Positions 1 to 6,424 of a DNA stretch of 6,755 nt are shown here, in pieces. Made by a program: the position numbers and the translations under genes. This stretch comes from Pseudomonadota bacterium (GTDB lineage: Bacteria; Pseudomonadota; Alphaproteobacteria; Acetobacterales; Acetobacteraceae), in assembly GCA_021808985.1 (NCBI GenBank), contig JAKBAQ010000153.1, forward strand, positions 1-6,755. The letters run 5' to 3'. Numbering within the stretch: position 1 is the stretch's first letter; every line of letters begins with the position of its first letter. The notes under the pieces are model-generated. The model was not told where the DNA came from. It made no database searches and saw only the letters and a program-made list of their open reading frames with translations.

Positions 1-922
1 TCACGCGCTTCGCGGTATCGCCGGTCATGCTCAGCGGCAGCGAGGCATAGGTCTGGTTCAGTGCCGGTGTCACGGCATGTTTCGCGCCATCCTCTGGGTT
101 TTGCGGCATCCCGCTATGGTCCCCGGCCTCGCCCGTGCCCCAGAACGGATCATTATCCGTAATCACCGGCTCCCCCTGGCCCTTGAGCAGCCCCTTTGCG
201 CCATCGGCCTCATTGGGGTGCTTCACCCATTGCGTCTCGCCGGTCTGCCCCGCGATCAGCACAATCGCATTCGGCGCCGACGGCCCCATGGTATGCTGGA
301 AGAAATTGTCGAACAGCACGAACCGGCTGGCGAAATTCCACAAATAAGGAACAGTGTCGCAATTCTCATAGGCCATGGTCAGCTCGCCCATCTGCTTGGC
401 CATCAGCGAGGGCAGCTTCTGCCCATGCGGCATGTACTTCTTTTCTTCATCCAGCGCGTAATGGTCCATCTTCGCCACGCCGTTCACCACGTCCATCTTA
501 TGTTCCATGACCACGTAGGAATGATCCACGTCATCAAGGTCCGCCGCATACTGCGCCGGGCCTATGCGGAAGGGTGAAATCGTGCCCATGCTGCCGTTCA
601 CATTCTCAATCGGCTGCACAAAGCCTGGCGTCTGGCCGGGCGGCTGCGTGAACAGCCCGTTGGCGCCGGGGAAGGTGCCGAAATACGAATCGAATGAGCG
701 ATTTTCCTGGAAAATCACGAATACATATTTCACATGCTTGCGCAGCAGGGCGATCTCCTGCGCCTGGCTCATCGCCGGCTCATGCGCCACCATCTGCGCG
801 CGCACAACCGCCGGCCCGCCGGGCTGCGCGCTCACCATGTCGCCATAGGCCAGCGGCGCCTGCAGCATCGGCGCCACCGCCGCAAACGCCGTCGCGCGTT
901 GCAAAAGCTTCTTCAATTTCAT
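1..922 (-). CDS. Exported phosphoesterase, acid phosphatase/phospholipase C family (partial, runs off left edge)
   Basis: This is the N-terminal part (307 codons) of a protein of the phosphoesterase family PF04185, which includes Francisella acid phosphatase AcpA and bacterial phospholipases C. These enzymes hydrolyse phosphomonoesters or phosphodiesters outside the cytoplasm. Residues 1-30 look like a Sec signal peptide: lysine-rich MKLKKLLQR followed by a hydrophobic stretch. No twin-arginine motif is present, unlike many Tat-exported phospholipases C. The family's first metal-ligand motif is QENRSFDSYFG (residues 72-82; Glu73 and Asn74 are the expected ligands). DVDHSY follows at 131-136, and GPSAPNAI at 213-220 carries Ser215 where AcpA has its nucleophilic serine and many phospholipases C have threonine. 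The second metal-binding pair and the stop codon lie beyond the left edge. The ATG (920-922) overlaps the stop of the preceding gene and has a good ribosome binding site. Family assignment is firm; substrate is unknown. Confidence 0.9.
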   Translation of the reverse strand, partial: MKLKKLLQRATAFAAVAPMLQAPLAYGDMVSAQPGGPAVVRAQMVAHEPAMSQAQEIALLRKHVKYVFVIFQENRSFDSYFGTFPGANGLFTQPPGQTPGFVQPIENVNGSMGTISPFRIGPAQYAADLDDVDHSYVVMEHKMDVVNGVAKMDHYALDEEKKYMPHGQKLPSLMAKQMGELTMAYENCDTVPYLWNFASRFVLFDNFFQHTMGPSAPNAIVLIAGQTGETQWVKHPNEADGAKGLLKGQGEPVITDNDPFWGTGEAGDHSGMPQNPEDGAKHAVTPALNQTYASLPLSMTGDTAKRV

Positions 923-1590
923 GGGTGTTTTTCCTCTATGATACGCGCGACCCGCGCTGCCCAGCCGGGTCGTGCGGCGGGCGTCGCGGCGCGGATGAAA
1001 TGGTCGCCAAGATCATCAGGCAGGATAACATCATCCCGCCCCTCACTGGCTCGCAGGCTGATCAGTTCTGATTTACGTCCGGTTATCGCATCGCACCGCC
1101 CATCCCTGTAGGCGTCATGCATTTCCCCGGCTTCCTGAAAGCCGAAAATCCGCAGCGCGATCCCATGCGCCGCGAAATAGGCCCGCAACCTGAACGCCGC
1201 CGCCGAGCCAGGGCGCACGCAAATTTCCGCATCCGCCAGCCCCGCCGCATCCAGCACCTTGGAGCCCGCGGGCACCATCAGCGCCTGGTTGTCATCATAA
1301 ATCACCGGGCCGGGCGAATATCCGGCGGCAATCTCGCCCGCCGGCAGAAACATCACGCTGCGCCCATCCCCGGGCGGCGGCACATCGCTGGCCCGCATAA
1401 TCGGCGTGAACACCGCCCGCGCGCCAATTTTCGCGGCGATTGTCCGGCACAGCCGCACCTCCAGCCCGTGCCATGTCCCGTTTGCATCCGGGTATGCCAG
1501 CTGCGGCGCCACCATGCCGCCGCAGGCCAGCGTGCGCGCGGCCGCCGGGCTGGCGATGAGTACGAGCATGCAGAACAAAACACGGCGCAT
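919..1590 (-). CDS. Short exported substrate-binding-like protein (SBP family 3, AapJ-like)
   Basis: A 223-residue protein with a clear Sec signal peptide: MRR, then a hydrophobic stretch, with likely cleavage after Ala-Ala-Ala at 16-18. The mature part resembles periplasmic amino-acid-binding proteins of the AapJ type: LACGG (21-25), NGTWHGLEVRLCRTIAAKIG (37-56), YDDNQALMV (98-106), EICVRPGS (122-129) and DGRCDAITGRKSEL (163-176). Four cysteines (23, 48, 124, 166) sit where I recall AapJ relatives having them. AapJ is about 340 residues; this protein ends just after the second lobe and seems to lack the middle segment with the carboxylate-binding Thr/Arg. It may bind a different ligand or act as a partner rather than a transporter subunit. 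No ABC permease or ATPase gene is visible. It starts 77 bases after der and its TGA overlaps the next ATG. Fold assignment is likely; function is unknown. Confidence 0.8.
   Translation of the reverse strand: MRRVLFCMLVLIASPAAARTLACGGMVAPQLAYPDANGTWHGLEVRLCRTIAAKIGARAVFTPIMRASDVPPPGDGRSVMFLPAGEIAAGYSPGPVIYDDNQALMVPAGSKVLDAAGLADAEICVRPGSAAAFRLRAYFAAHGIALRIFGFQEAGEMHDAYRDGRCDAITGRKSELISLRASEGRDDVILPDDLGDHFIRAATPAARPGWAARVARIIEEKHP
932..937 (-). promoter_or_regulatory. Ribosome binding site of the phosphoesterase gene
   Basis: AGAGGA on the minus strand lies 9 bases before the ATG at 920-922. It sits inside the last codons of the upstream substrate-binding-like gene, whose TGA overlaps this ATG as ATGA. 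The site supports this start and suggests coupled translation of the two genes. Confidence 0.7.
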
Positions 1591-1667
1591 CCCCGCTTCC
1601 TAGCCGCCGCCCCGCCGCGCGGCGAGGGGGCCAGGATGACCGTTTGATGGCAATTGCGCCGGCGGCG
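1591..1667 (-). other. Intergenic gap after der with GC-rich inverted repeats, no clear terminator
   Basis: This 77-base stretch is the largest gap in the window. On the transcribed strand it begins with a short hairpin (5-bp stem, 3-base loop, plus-strand 1656-1660 pairing with 1664-1668) that touches the der stop codon. It also holds a perfect 12-bp palindrome CGCCGCGCGGCG (1613-1624). Neither is followed by a T-run, so an intrinsic terminator is not supported. I saw no convincing -35/-10 pair. It may be a transcript spacer, or hold a weak promoter or a Rho-dependent end separating the last two genes from der. Confidence 0.35.
1596..1601 (-). promoter_or_regulatory. Ribosome binding site of the substrate-binding-like gene
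   Basis: AGGAAG on the minus strand lies 5 bases before the ATG at 1588-1590. It supports this start, which also gives a complete signal peptide. Confidence 0.65.
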
Positions 1668-3005
1668 CTATTTGTCGTGGTAAGGGTTATCCGTCCCGCG
1701 CAGCATGATCCGGATCGGCACCCCCGGCATCTCGAACGCATCCCGCAACGAATTCACCAGATACCGCATATACGTATCGGGCACCATCTCGGCGCGCGTG
1801 CCAAACAGCGCGAAGGTCGGCGGCCGCGCCTTCACCTGCGTTATATAGCGCAGCTTCAGCCGCCGCCCGTCCACCATCGGCGGCGGAAACCGCTCCAGCG
1901 CATGTTCAAACCAGCGGTTCAGCGCGCTGGTCGGCACCCGCGTGTTCCATTTCTCATAAGCCTCGCGGATAGCGGGGAACAGCTTGCCCACCCCCTCGCC
2001 GGTCTCGGCAGACAAAGGCACCAGCGTGATGCCTTTCATCTGCGAGAGCGAAATCGAAATCCGGTCGAGCGCCGCCTGCTTCGCCTGCGCGCGGTCCTCC
2101 ACCGCATCCCACTTCGTCAGCGCGATCACGCAGCCCCGCCCCTCGCGCTCAATCAGCCGGGCAATGTGCAAATCCTGCTCCTGCACGCCCTGCACGGCAT
2201 CCACCGCCAGCACCACCATCTCGGCCCGCTTCAGCGCCTCTATGGATGACGAGGTGGACATCCGCTCCAGCCCCTCATCCACTTTTGCCCGCTTGCGCAG
2301 CCCCGCCGTGTCCACCAGCCGGTAAGCCTGCCCATCCGGCCCGATAAAATCCACCGACACGGCATCGCGCGTCAGCCCCGGCTCCGGGCCGGTTATCATC
2401 CGCGGCTCCCCCAGCAAATGGTTCAGCAGGGTGGATTTTCCCGCATTCGGCCGCCCGACGATCGCGAAATGCAGCGGCAGCGTCTGCGCATCCGCCTCGC
2501 CCTCTTCCGGCGCCGGCAGCAGATCCGCGATCTCGCGCATCAAATCGTAAACACCCTCATTATGCTCGGCGGAAATCCCCACCGGCTCGCCCAGGCCCAG
2601 CTCATAGGCTTCCATGGTCGCCGCCGCGCCGCCGCGTCCCTCGGCCTTGTTGGCCACCACCAGCACCTTCTTGCCCGTGCGCCGCAGCCAGGAGGCGAAA
2701 TGCTTATCCTCCGGCACCAGCCCGGCCCGCGCGTCGAACACGAACAGCACCAGATCCGCCTCATCCACCGCGCGGCTGGTGGAGGCGCGCATCCGCCCCG
2801 GCAGCGTGTCGGGTGCGGCTTCCTCCAGCCCGGCCGTATCCACCAGCAGCACCTTGGTCCCCGCCAGCGTCGCCTCCGCCTCCTTGCGGTCGCGCGTCAC
2901 CCCCGGCGTATCGGCCACCAGCGCCAGCCTGGCCCCCACCAACCGGTTGAACAGGGTCGATTTCCCGACATTCGGCCGGCCAGCGATGACAACGCGCGGG
3001 ATCAT
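1668..3005 (-). CDS. der: Ribosome-assembly GTPase Der (EngA), complete
   Basis: Der is a cytoplasmic GTPase with two tandem G domains, needed for maturation of the 50S ribosomal subunit. All expected motifs are visible in 445 residues, close to the family norm. G domain 1 has the P-loop GRPNVGKST (9-17), DTPGVTRD (32-39), DTAG (56-59), NKAE (119-122) and SAEH (145-148). G domain 2 has GRPNAGKST (184-192), DTAG (232-235), TKWD (297-300) and SAE (332-334). The C-terminal KH-like domain runs from about 355 to 437 and ends in a short polar tail. NKAE replaces the common NKxD at G4 of domain 1, as in some other Der proteins I recall. The ATG (3003-3005) lies 7 bases after the bamB stop with only a weak ribosome binding site, which fits translation coupled to bamB. 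The identification is firm. Confidence 0.98.
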   Translation of the reverse strand: MIPRVVIAGRPNVGKSTLFNRLVGARLALVADTPGVTRDRKEAEATLAGTKVLLVDTAGLEEAAPDTLPGRMRASTSRAVDEADLVLFVFDARAGLVPEDKHFASWLRRTGKKVLVVANKAEGRGGAAATMEAYELGLGEPVGISAEHNEGVYDLMREIADLLPAPEEGEADAQTLPLHFAIVGRPNAGKSTLLNHLLGEPRMITGPEPGLTRDAVSVDFIGPDGQAYRLVDTAGLRKRAKVDEGLERMSTSSSIEALKRAEMVVLAVDAVQGVQEQDLHIARLIEREGRGCVIALTKWDAVEDRAQAKQAALDRISISLSQMKGITLVPLSAETGEGVGKLFPAIREAYEKWNTRVPTSALNRWFEHALERFPPPMVDGRRLKLRYITQVKARPPTFALFGTRAEMVPDTYMRYLVNSLRDAFEMPGVPIRIMLRGTDNPYHDK

Positions 3006-3012
3006 GCCGGCT

Positions 3013-4332
3013 TCAGCTGTAAGCGGTCAGCTTGCCGTCGCGCGTGAGCTGCAGCAGCAGCCCCCCCGCCGCGATCGGCGCCAGATCCGCCGGCCCCGCC
3101 AGCTTCGCGGTGGATTTAAGCGCCCCCGCCACCGCATCCACCATCGCGATCTCGCCATGGCTGCTGGTCAGCACCAGCGTCCCGTTCACCAGCACCGGCC
3201 CGGCCCATAGCACCGGCTCCGTCTTCTTCTTCATGTTCCCAAACGCCGGCATCTGCAAAGACCAGCTAACCAGCCCGTCATCGGCATGAATGGCGGTGAG
3301 CGTCTGCGTATTATCCAGCAGAAACGCGAACCCGCCCGACAGGCAGAACGGCTGGGCGCCGCTCGCGCTGTGCGTCCACACCTTGGCGCCTGAATGCAGG
3401 TCAACCGCCATGGCCGTGTTGCCCAGCCCCAGCGCATACACCACCCCGCCCGCAATCACCGGCGCCGCCACGATATCCGAAAAATCGAGCGAGCTGGTCT
3501 GCCCGGAGGCCGCGGCCAGGCTCTGCTCCCAAAGCGGCGTGCCCGAGTTCGCATCCAGCGCCGCCAGCAGGCCGGAGGCGAACCCCGCGACCAGTATCCC
3601 ATCCGCGAAGGCCGGCGCCCCGGAAATCGCGGCCGTGGCGCCGCTATCCTGCAGCACCTGGCCGGTAAAGCGCCATCCCGGCGCCCCGCTCGCGGCGTCA
3701 AATGTCAGCAGCAGGTCATTCTGCACAATCAGCGCCACCAGCCCGCCCGCGATCATCGGCGCCGTGCGGGTGGGAAAATCCAGCCCCTGCCGCCATATCA
3801 CCTTGCCCGTCCCGGCATCCAGCGCCAGCAGCTCGCCATAGCCCGTGCTGGCGTAAATCCGGCCCTGGTCATAGCCTATCCCGCCGCCGATATTCGGCTC
3901 GCTCACCCCCTTCGGCCGCGTCACCGTGCGCCAAACCCTGCTGCCATCCGCGGTTGAAAAGGCGCTGACCACGGCATTCGCATCCATGGTGAAAACCTGG
4001 CCGTTGGCGAGAATCGGGCTGGCCAGCAGCGGCTGGCGGAACCCGCCGCCTTGTCCAACCAGGGCCATCCAGTGCTTGCCCAGGTCCAGCGGCCCGGCGG
4101 CGTTGCCTGGTGAATGCGCGGCATTGCCCAGCAGCTGCGGCCAGTCCGCCAGCGCGGCGGCGGGCGGCAGGCTCACCGGCGGCGCCTCGGCGCTCACATT
4201 CAGCCCCCCGGTATCGGGCAGCACGGGCACCTGAGTGCCGATGATCGCGGGCTTGGGCTTGCTGCACGAGGCGGCCAGCAGGCCAAGCGAGAGGGTAAGG
4301 GCCGTACGACGTCGCATCATGTTTTTTGTCAT
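3013..4332 (-). CDS. bamB: BamB-like outer-membrane assembly lipoprotein, PQQ-like beta-propeller
   Basis: BamB is a lipoprotein of the BAM complex, which folds and inserts beta-barrel proteins into the outer membrane. The N-terminus is a lipoprotein signal: RRRT (7-10), a hydrophobic stretch, then a lipobox ending AAS with Cys23 as the lipidated residue. Ser24 at +2 fits outer-membrane sorting. After a Pro/Ala-rich linker (about 28-60), the motif WPQLLGNAAHS (64-74) opens the propeller. Eight blade-like repeats of the PQQ-like type follow, near 113-136, 159-182, 205-222, 246-270, 298-321, 336-359, 385-408 and 424-439; most end in a pattern like LDAxTGxxxW. Eight blades match BamB. At 439 residues it is longer than E. 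coli BamB (392). The start overlaps the stop of the upstream TPR gene (ATGA, 4329-4332). Starts at Met5 or Met6 are possible without changing the product much. The neighbours yfgM-like and der strengthen the call. Confidence 0.9.
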   Translation of the reverse strand: MTKNMMRRRTALTLSLGLLAASCSKPKPAIIGTQVPVLPDTGGLNVSAEAPPVSLPPAAALADWPQLLGNAAHSPGNAAGPLDLGKHWMALVGQGGGFRQPLLASPILANGQVFTMDANAVVSAFSTADGSRVWRTVTRPKGVSEPNIGGGIGYDQGRIYASTGYGELLALDAGTGKVIWRQGLDFPTRTAPMIAGGLVALIVQNDLLLTFDAASGAPGWRFTGQVLQDSGATAAISGAPAFADGILVAGFASGLLAALDANSGTPLWEQSLAAASGQTSSLDFSDIVAAPVIAGGVVYALGLGNTAMAVDLHSGAKVWTHSASGAQPFCLSGGFAFLLDNTQTLTAIHADDGLVSWSLQMPAFGNMKKKTEPVLWAGPVLVNGTLVLTSSHGEIAMVDAVAGALKSTAKLAGPADLAPIAAGGLLLQLTRDGKLTAYS

Positions 4333-4994
4333 CCGTTCAACTTTGCCAGCAAGCCTTCGGCGCGGTTGCGCAGGCCGTCCGGAGAGGCGGGGTCAGCCGC
4401 CACCTGCGCGAGCAGCGCCTTCGCCAGATCGTTTTTGCCTTCATGCATATAAATCAGCGCCTGCATTTCGCGCGCCAGCCCATGGTAGGCGTTCGTGTCG
4501 GTGGTCAGCGGCCGCAGCCGGGCGAGCACATCGGCATCCGGCGCATTGCCCATCGCGTGCTGCGCCCACAGCAGGTTGGCGAGGCCGCGCAGCAGCGGGT
4601 CGGCATCGCCGTCATCGGCCACGCTGTCCCACAGCCCCTCGGCCTGCATGGTCTGCCCGGCGCCGGCATAAAGCGCGGCGGCGCGCAGGTCCGCCAGCGT
4701 GCGGTAGCCCTCCGGCGCCCCGGCGGCGAAATTGGTGAGCGCCCTGGCCGCCGCCAGCGCCTGGTCCGGGGCCACGTTGCCGTCCGCGTCGTCCAGCGGC
4801 TTCACCAGGGCCAGATACGCGCTGGCCGCCTTGTTGTCCTGCTGGCGCTGATACCAGGCATGAAACTGCTGCCAGCCCACCCCCGCCAGCACCGCCAGCA
4901 TCGCAATCAGCAGCAGCCCGCCATAGCGTTTGGCCAGCGCCACCGCGCGCTCATTGCGCAGATCCTCTGAAACCTCGTCAAAAATATCAACCAC
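4329..4994 (-). CDS. YfgM-like membrane-anchored TPR protein
   Basis: A 221-residue protein with a short charged cytoplasmic N-terminus (DIFDEVSEDLRNER, 3-16), one transmembrane helix (about 25-41, GGLLLIAMLAVLAGVGW) and a mostly helical, alanine-rich periplasmic domain with TPR-like repeats (about 56-219). This is the layout of the TPR_21/YfgM family (PF09976). E. coli YfgM is an ancillary SecYEG-associated protein that helps periplasmic chaperones handle exported proteins; transfer of that role here is inference. The start codon is GTG (4992-4994), chosen because it has a ribosome binding site and gives the family-typical N-terminus. The gene lies 50 bases after gltX and its TGA overlaps the bamB ATG by four bases. 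Its position just before bamB and der matches E. coli yfgM. Confidence 0.88.
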   Translation of the reverse strand: MVDIFDEVSEDLRNERAVALAKRYGGLLLIAMLAVLAGVGWQQFHAWYQRQQDNKAASAYLALVKPLDDADGNVAPDQALAAARALTNFAAGAPEGYRTLADLRAAALYAGAGQTMQAEGLWDSVADDGDADPLLRGLANLLWAQHAMGNAPDADVLARLRPLTTDTNAYHGLAREMQALIYMHEGKNDLAKALLAQVAADPASPDGLRNRAEGLLAKLNG

Positions 4995-5001
4995 GCGCCA
5001 G

Positions 5002-5006
5002 CCCTT
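5002..5006 (-). promoter_or_regulatory. Ribosome binding site deciding the GTG start of the yfgM-like gene
   Basis: AAGGG on the minus strand lies 7 bases before the GTG at 4992-4994. No ATG is available between here and the gltX stop in this frame, so this site supports the GTG start. Confidence 0.6.
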
Positions 5007-5031
5007 ACCGTTCAGCCCGCACTGTCTTAGC

Positions 5032-5044
5032 CGGGCCGCGCCCG
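5032..5044 (-). other. GC hairpin directly after the gltX stop
   Basis: On the transcribed strand CGGGC-GCG-GCCCG can form a 5-bp stem with a 3-base loop, starting one base after the gltX TAG (5045-5047). No T-run follows, so it is not a standard intrinsic terminator. It might stabilise the mRNA 3' end or tune readthrough into the yfgM-like gene. In DNA this GC-rich a short stem may also be chance. Confidence 0.3.
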
Positions 5045-6376
5045 CTATACAACGAAGCGCCGTAACCGCGCCATGGCGCGCTCATGCCCTATCAGCGGCA
5101 GCAGCCCGGCCATTTCCGGCCCCTGGTCCTCGCCCGTCAGCGCCACCCGCAGCGGATGATACAGCGCCCGTCCCGCCGCCCCGGTCGCGGCGGCAATCGC
5201 CACGGTCCAGGCTTTCCATGAATCCGCCCCCAGCGGGGCAGGGGGCAGCGTCTCCAGCGCGGCCTTCAGCACCGCCTCGCTGCCCTTAATCTCGCGCGGC
5301 ACAAAATCCTCATGCACCACCTCCCACCAGCGCCGCGCCTCGCTCAGCATGTCGAGATTGCCGCGAATGGCATGCCAGAAATCCTCGCTTGCCCCCTCCG
5401 GCAGGCGGGCTTTCACATCCTCGAAGCTCAGCCCATGCAGCAGCTTGCGGTTCAGCGTCAGCAACTGCCGCGCATCAAAGCGCGGCGGCGAACGGCCAAA
5501 ATCCGCGATGTTGAACGCCGCGATCAGCTCTTCCATCCCCAGCGGCGCCGCATCCTTGCTGGTGCCCAGCCGCGCCAGATACGCCGTAATCGCCCCCGGC
5601 TCCACGCCATCCGCCCGCAGGCTGCGCAGCGATATGCTGCCGATCCGCTTGGAAAGCTTCTCCCCATCCCCGCCCGAGATCAGCGGCAGATGCGCGAAAC
5701 GCGGCAGCGCCCCCTTGCTCACCGCCTGGAACAGATCAATCTGCACCGCGGTATTGGAGACATGATCCTCCCCCCGGATGATATGCGTAATCCCCATATC
5801 CGCGTCATCCACCACCGAGGTGAACGTATAAAGCGGCGTGCCGTCCGCGCGGATCAGCACCGGGTCCGAGACCGTGCCAAGCTTGATACTCCGCCCGCCC
5901 AGCACCAGGTCCTGCCACGCCACGCCGCCATCGGAGAGCTTAAAACGCCAATATGGCCGCTTGCCGTTGGCCTCCGCCGTGGCGCGCTGCTCAGCGGTCA
6001 TGCTCAGCGCCGCGCGGTCATAAACCGGGGGCAGCTTGCGCTTCACCAGCGCCGCGCGCTTGGCCGCCAGCTCGTCCTCATTTTCAAAACACGGATACAG
6101 CCGCCCCGCCGCCTTCAGCTGCTCGGCCACCTCCTCATAGCGCGCCGTCCGCTCTGACTGCTTGGCCGTCTCATCCCAGCTGATCCCCAGCCAGCGCAGA
6201 TCGTCATAAATCCCCTGCTCATACTCAGGCCGTCCCCGCTCGCTGTCGGTGTCATCCAGCCGCAGCAGAAATCTCCCCCCCTCATGCCGGGCGAACAGAT
6301 AATTCACCAACGCGGCGCGAGCGTTGCCGACATGCAGATACCCCGTGGGGCTGGGCGCGAAGCGAACTTTTGTCAT
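5045..6376 (-). CDS. gltX: Glutamyl-tRNA synthetase, zinc-less GltX2-like type
   Basis: Class I aminoacyl-tRNA synthetase that attaches glutamate to tRNA in the cytoplasm. The 443 residues show the class I signature FAPSPTGYLHVGNAR (6-20) with HVGN as the HIGH motif, LRLDDTDSERG (38-48), YTFTSVVDD (183-191), HIIRGEDHVSNT (198-209) and the KMSKS-equivalent KLSKR (240-244). The anticodon-binding part runs from about 310 to the end. The Cys pairs that bind zinc in E. coli GluRS (about residues 98-127) are absent; only Cys96 lies there. The wording after KLSKR (IGSISLRSLRADG) resembles the second GluRS (GltX2) found in many alphaproteobacteria, as I recall it. In bacteria with two GluRS enzymes and GatCAB, one may charge tRNA-Gln with glutamate; that is only a possibility here. 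The ATG (6374-6376) has no clear ribosome binding site. The upstream gene ends 48 bases before it. Confidence 0.96.
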   Translation of the reverse strand: MTKVRFAPSPTGYLHVGNARAALVNYLFARHEGGRFLLRLDDTDSERGRPEYEQGIYDDLRWLGISWDETAKQSERTARYEEVAEQLKAAGRLYPCFENEDELAAKRAALVKRKLPPVYDRAALSMTAEQRATAEANGKRPYWRFKLSDGGVAWQDLVLGGRSIKLGTVSDPVLIRADGTPLYTFTSVVDDADMGITHIIRGEDHVSNTAVQIDLFQAVSKGALPRFAHLPLISGGDGEKLSKRIGSISLRSLRADGVEPGAITAYLARLGTSKDAAPLGMEELIAAFNIADFGRSPPRFDARQLLTLNRKLLHGLSFEDVKARLPEGASEDFWHAIRGNLDMLSEARRWWEVVHEDFVPREIKGSEAVLKAALETLPPAPLGADSWKAWTVAIAAATGAAGRALYHPLRVALTGEDQGPEMAGLLPLIGHERAMARLRRFVV

Positions 6377-6424
6377 CCAATGCGGGTTAAACCATTCTGC
6401 GCCCGGCGTGAAGTTGCTCCCCGC

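Noticed and set aside
77..577. Open frame of 166 codons on the plus strand near the left edge.
   Set aside because: The opposite strand encodes the phosphoesterase with recognisable active-site motifs across the same bases, so this frame is a shadow.
1613..1624. Perfect 12-bp palindrome CGCCGCGCGGCG as an operator or terminator.
   Set aside because: It consists only of C and G in a GC-rich gap, has no T-run, and such palindromes are expected by chance here.
1644..2249. Open frame of 201 codons on the plus strand opposite der.
   Set aside because: It is antisense to der, with an Arg/His/Pro-rich translation and no recognisable domain.
3013..4332. Reading the propeller protein as a PQQ-dependent dehydrogenase.
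   Set aside because: It is a 439-residue lipoprotein, shorter than the roughly 600-residue or longer dehydrogenases. It sits between yfgM-like and der genes as bamB does, and I saw no catalytic dehydrogenase motif.
5312..6157. Long open frame (281 codons) on the plus strand opposite gltX.
   Set aside because: It is antisense to a fully supported gltX. Its translation is rich in Arg, His, Pro and Gln, typical of the reverse of a GC-rich gene, and no domain is recognisable.
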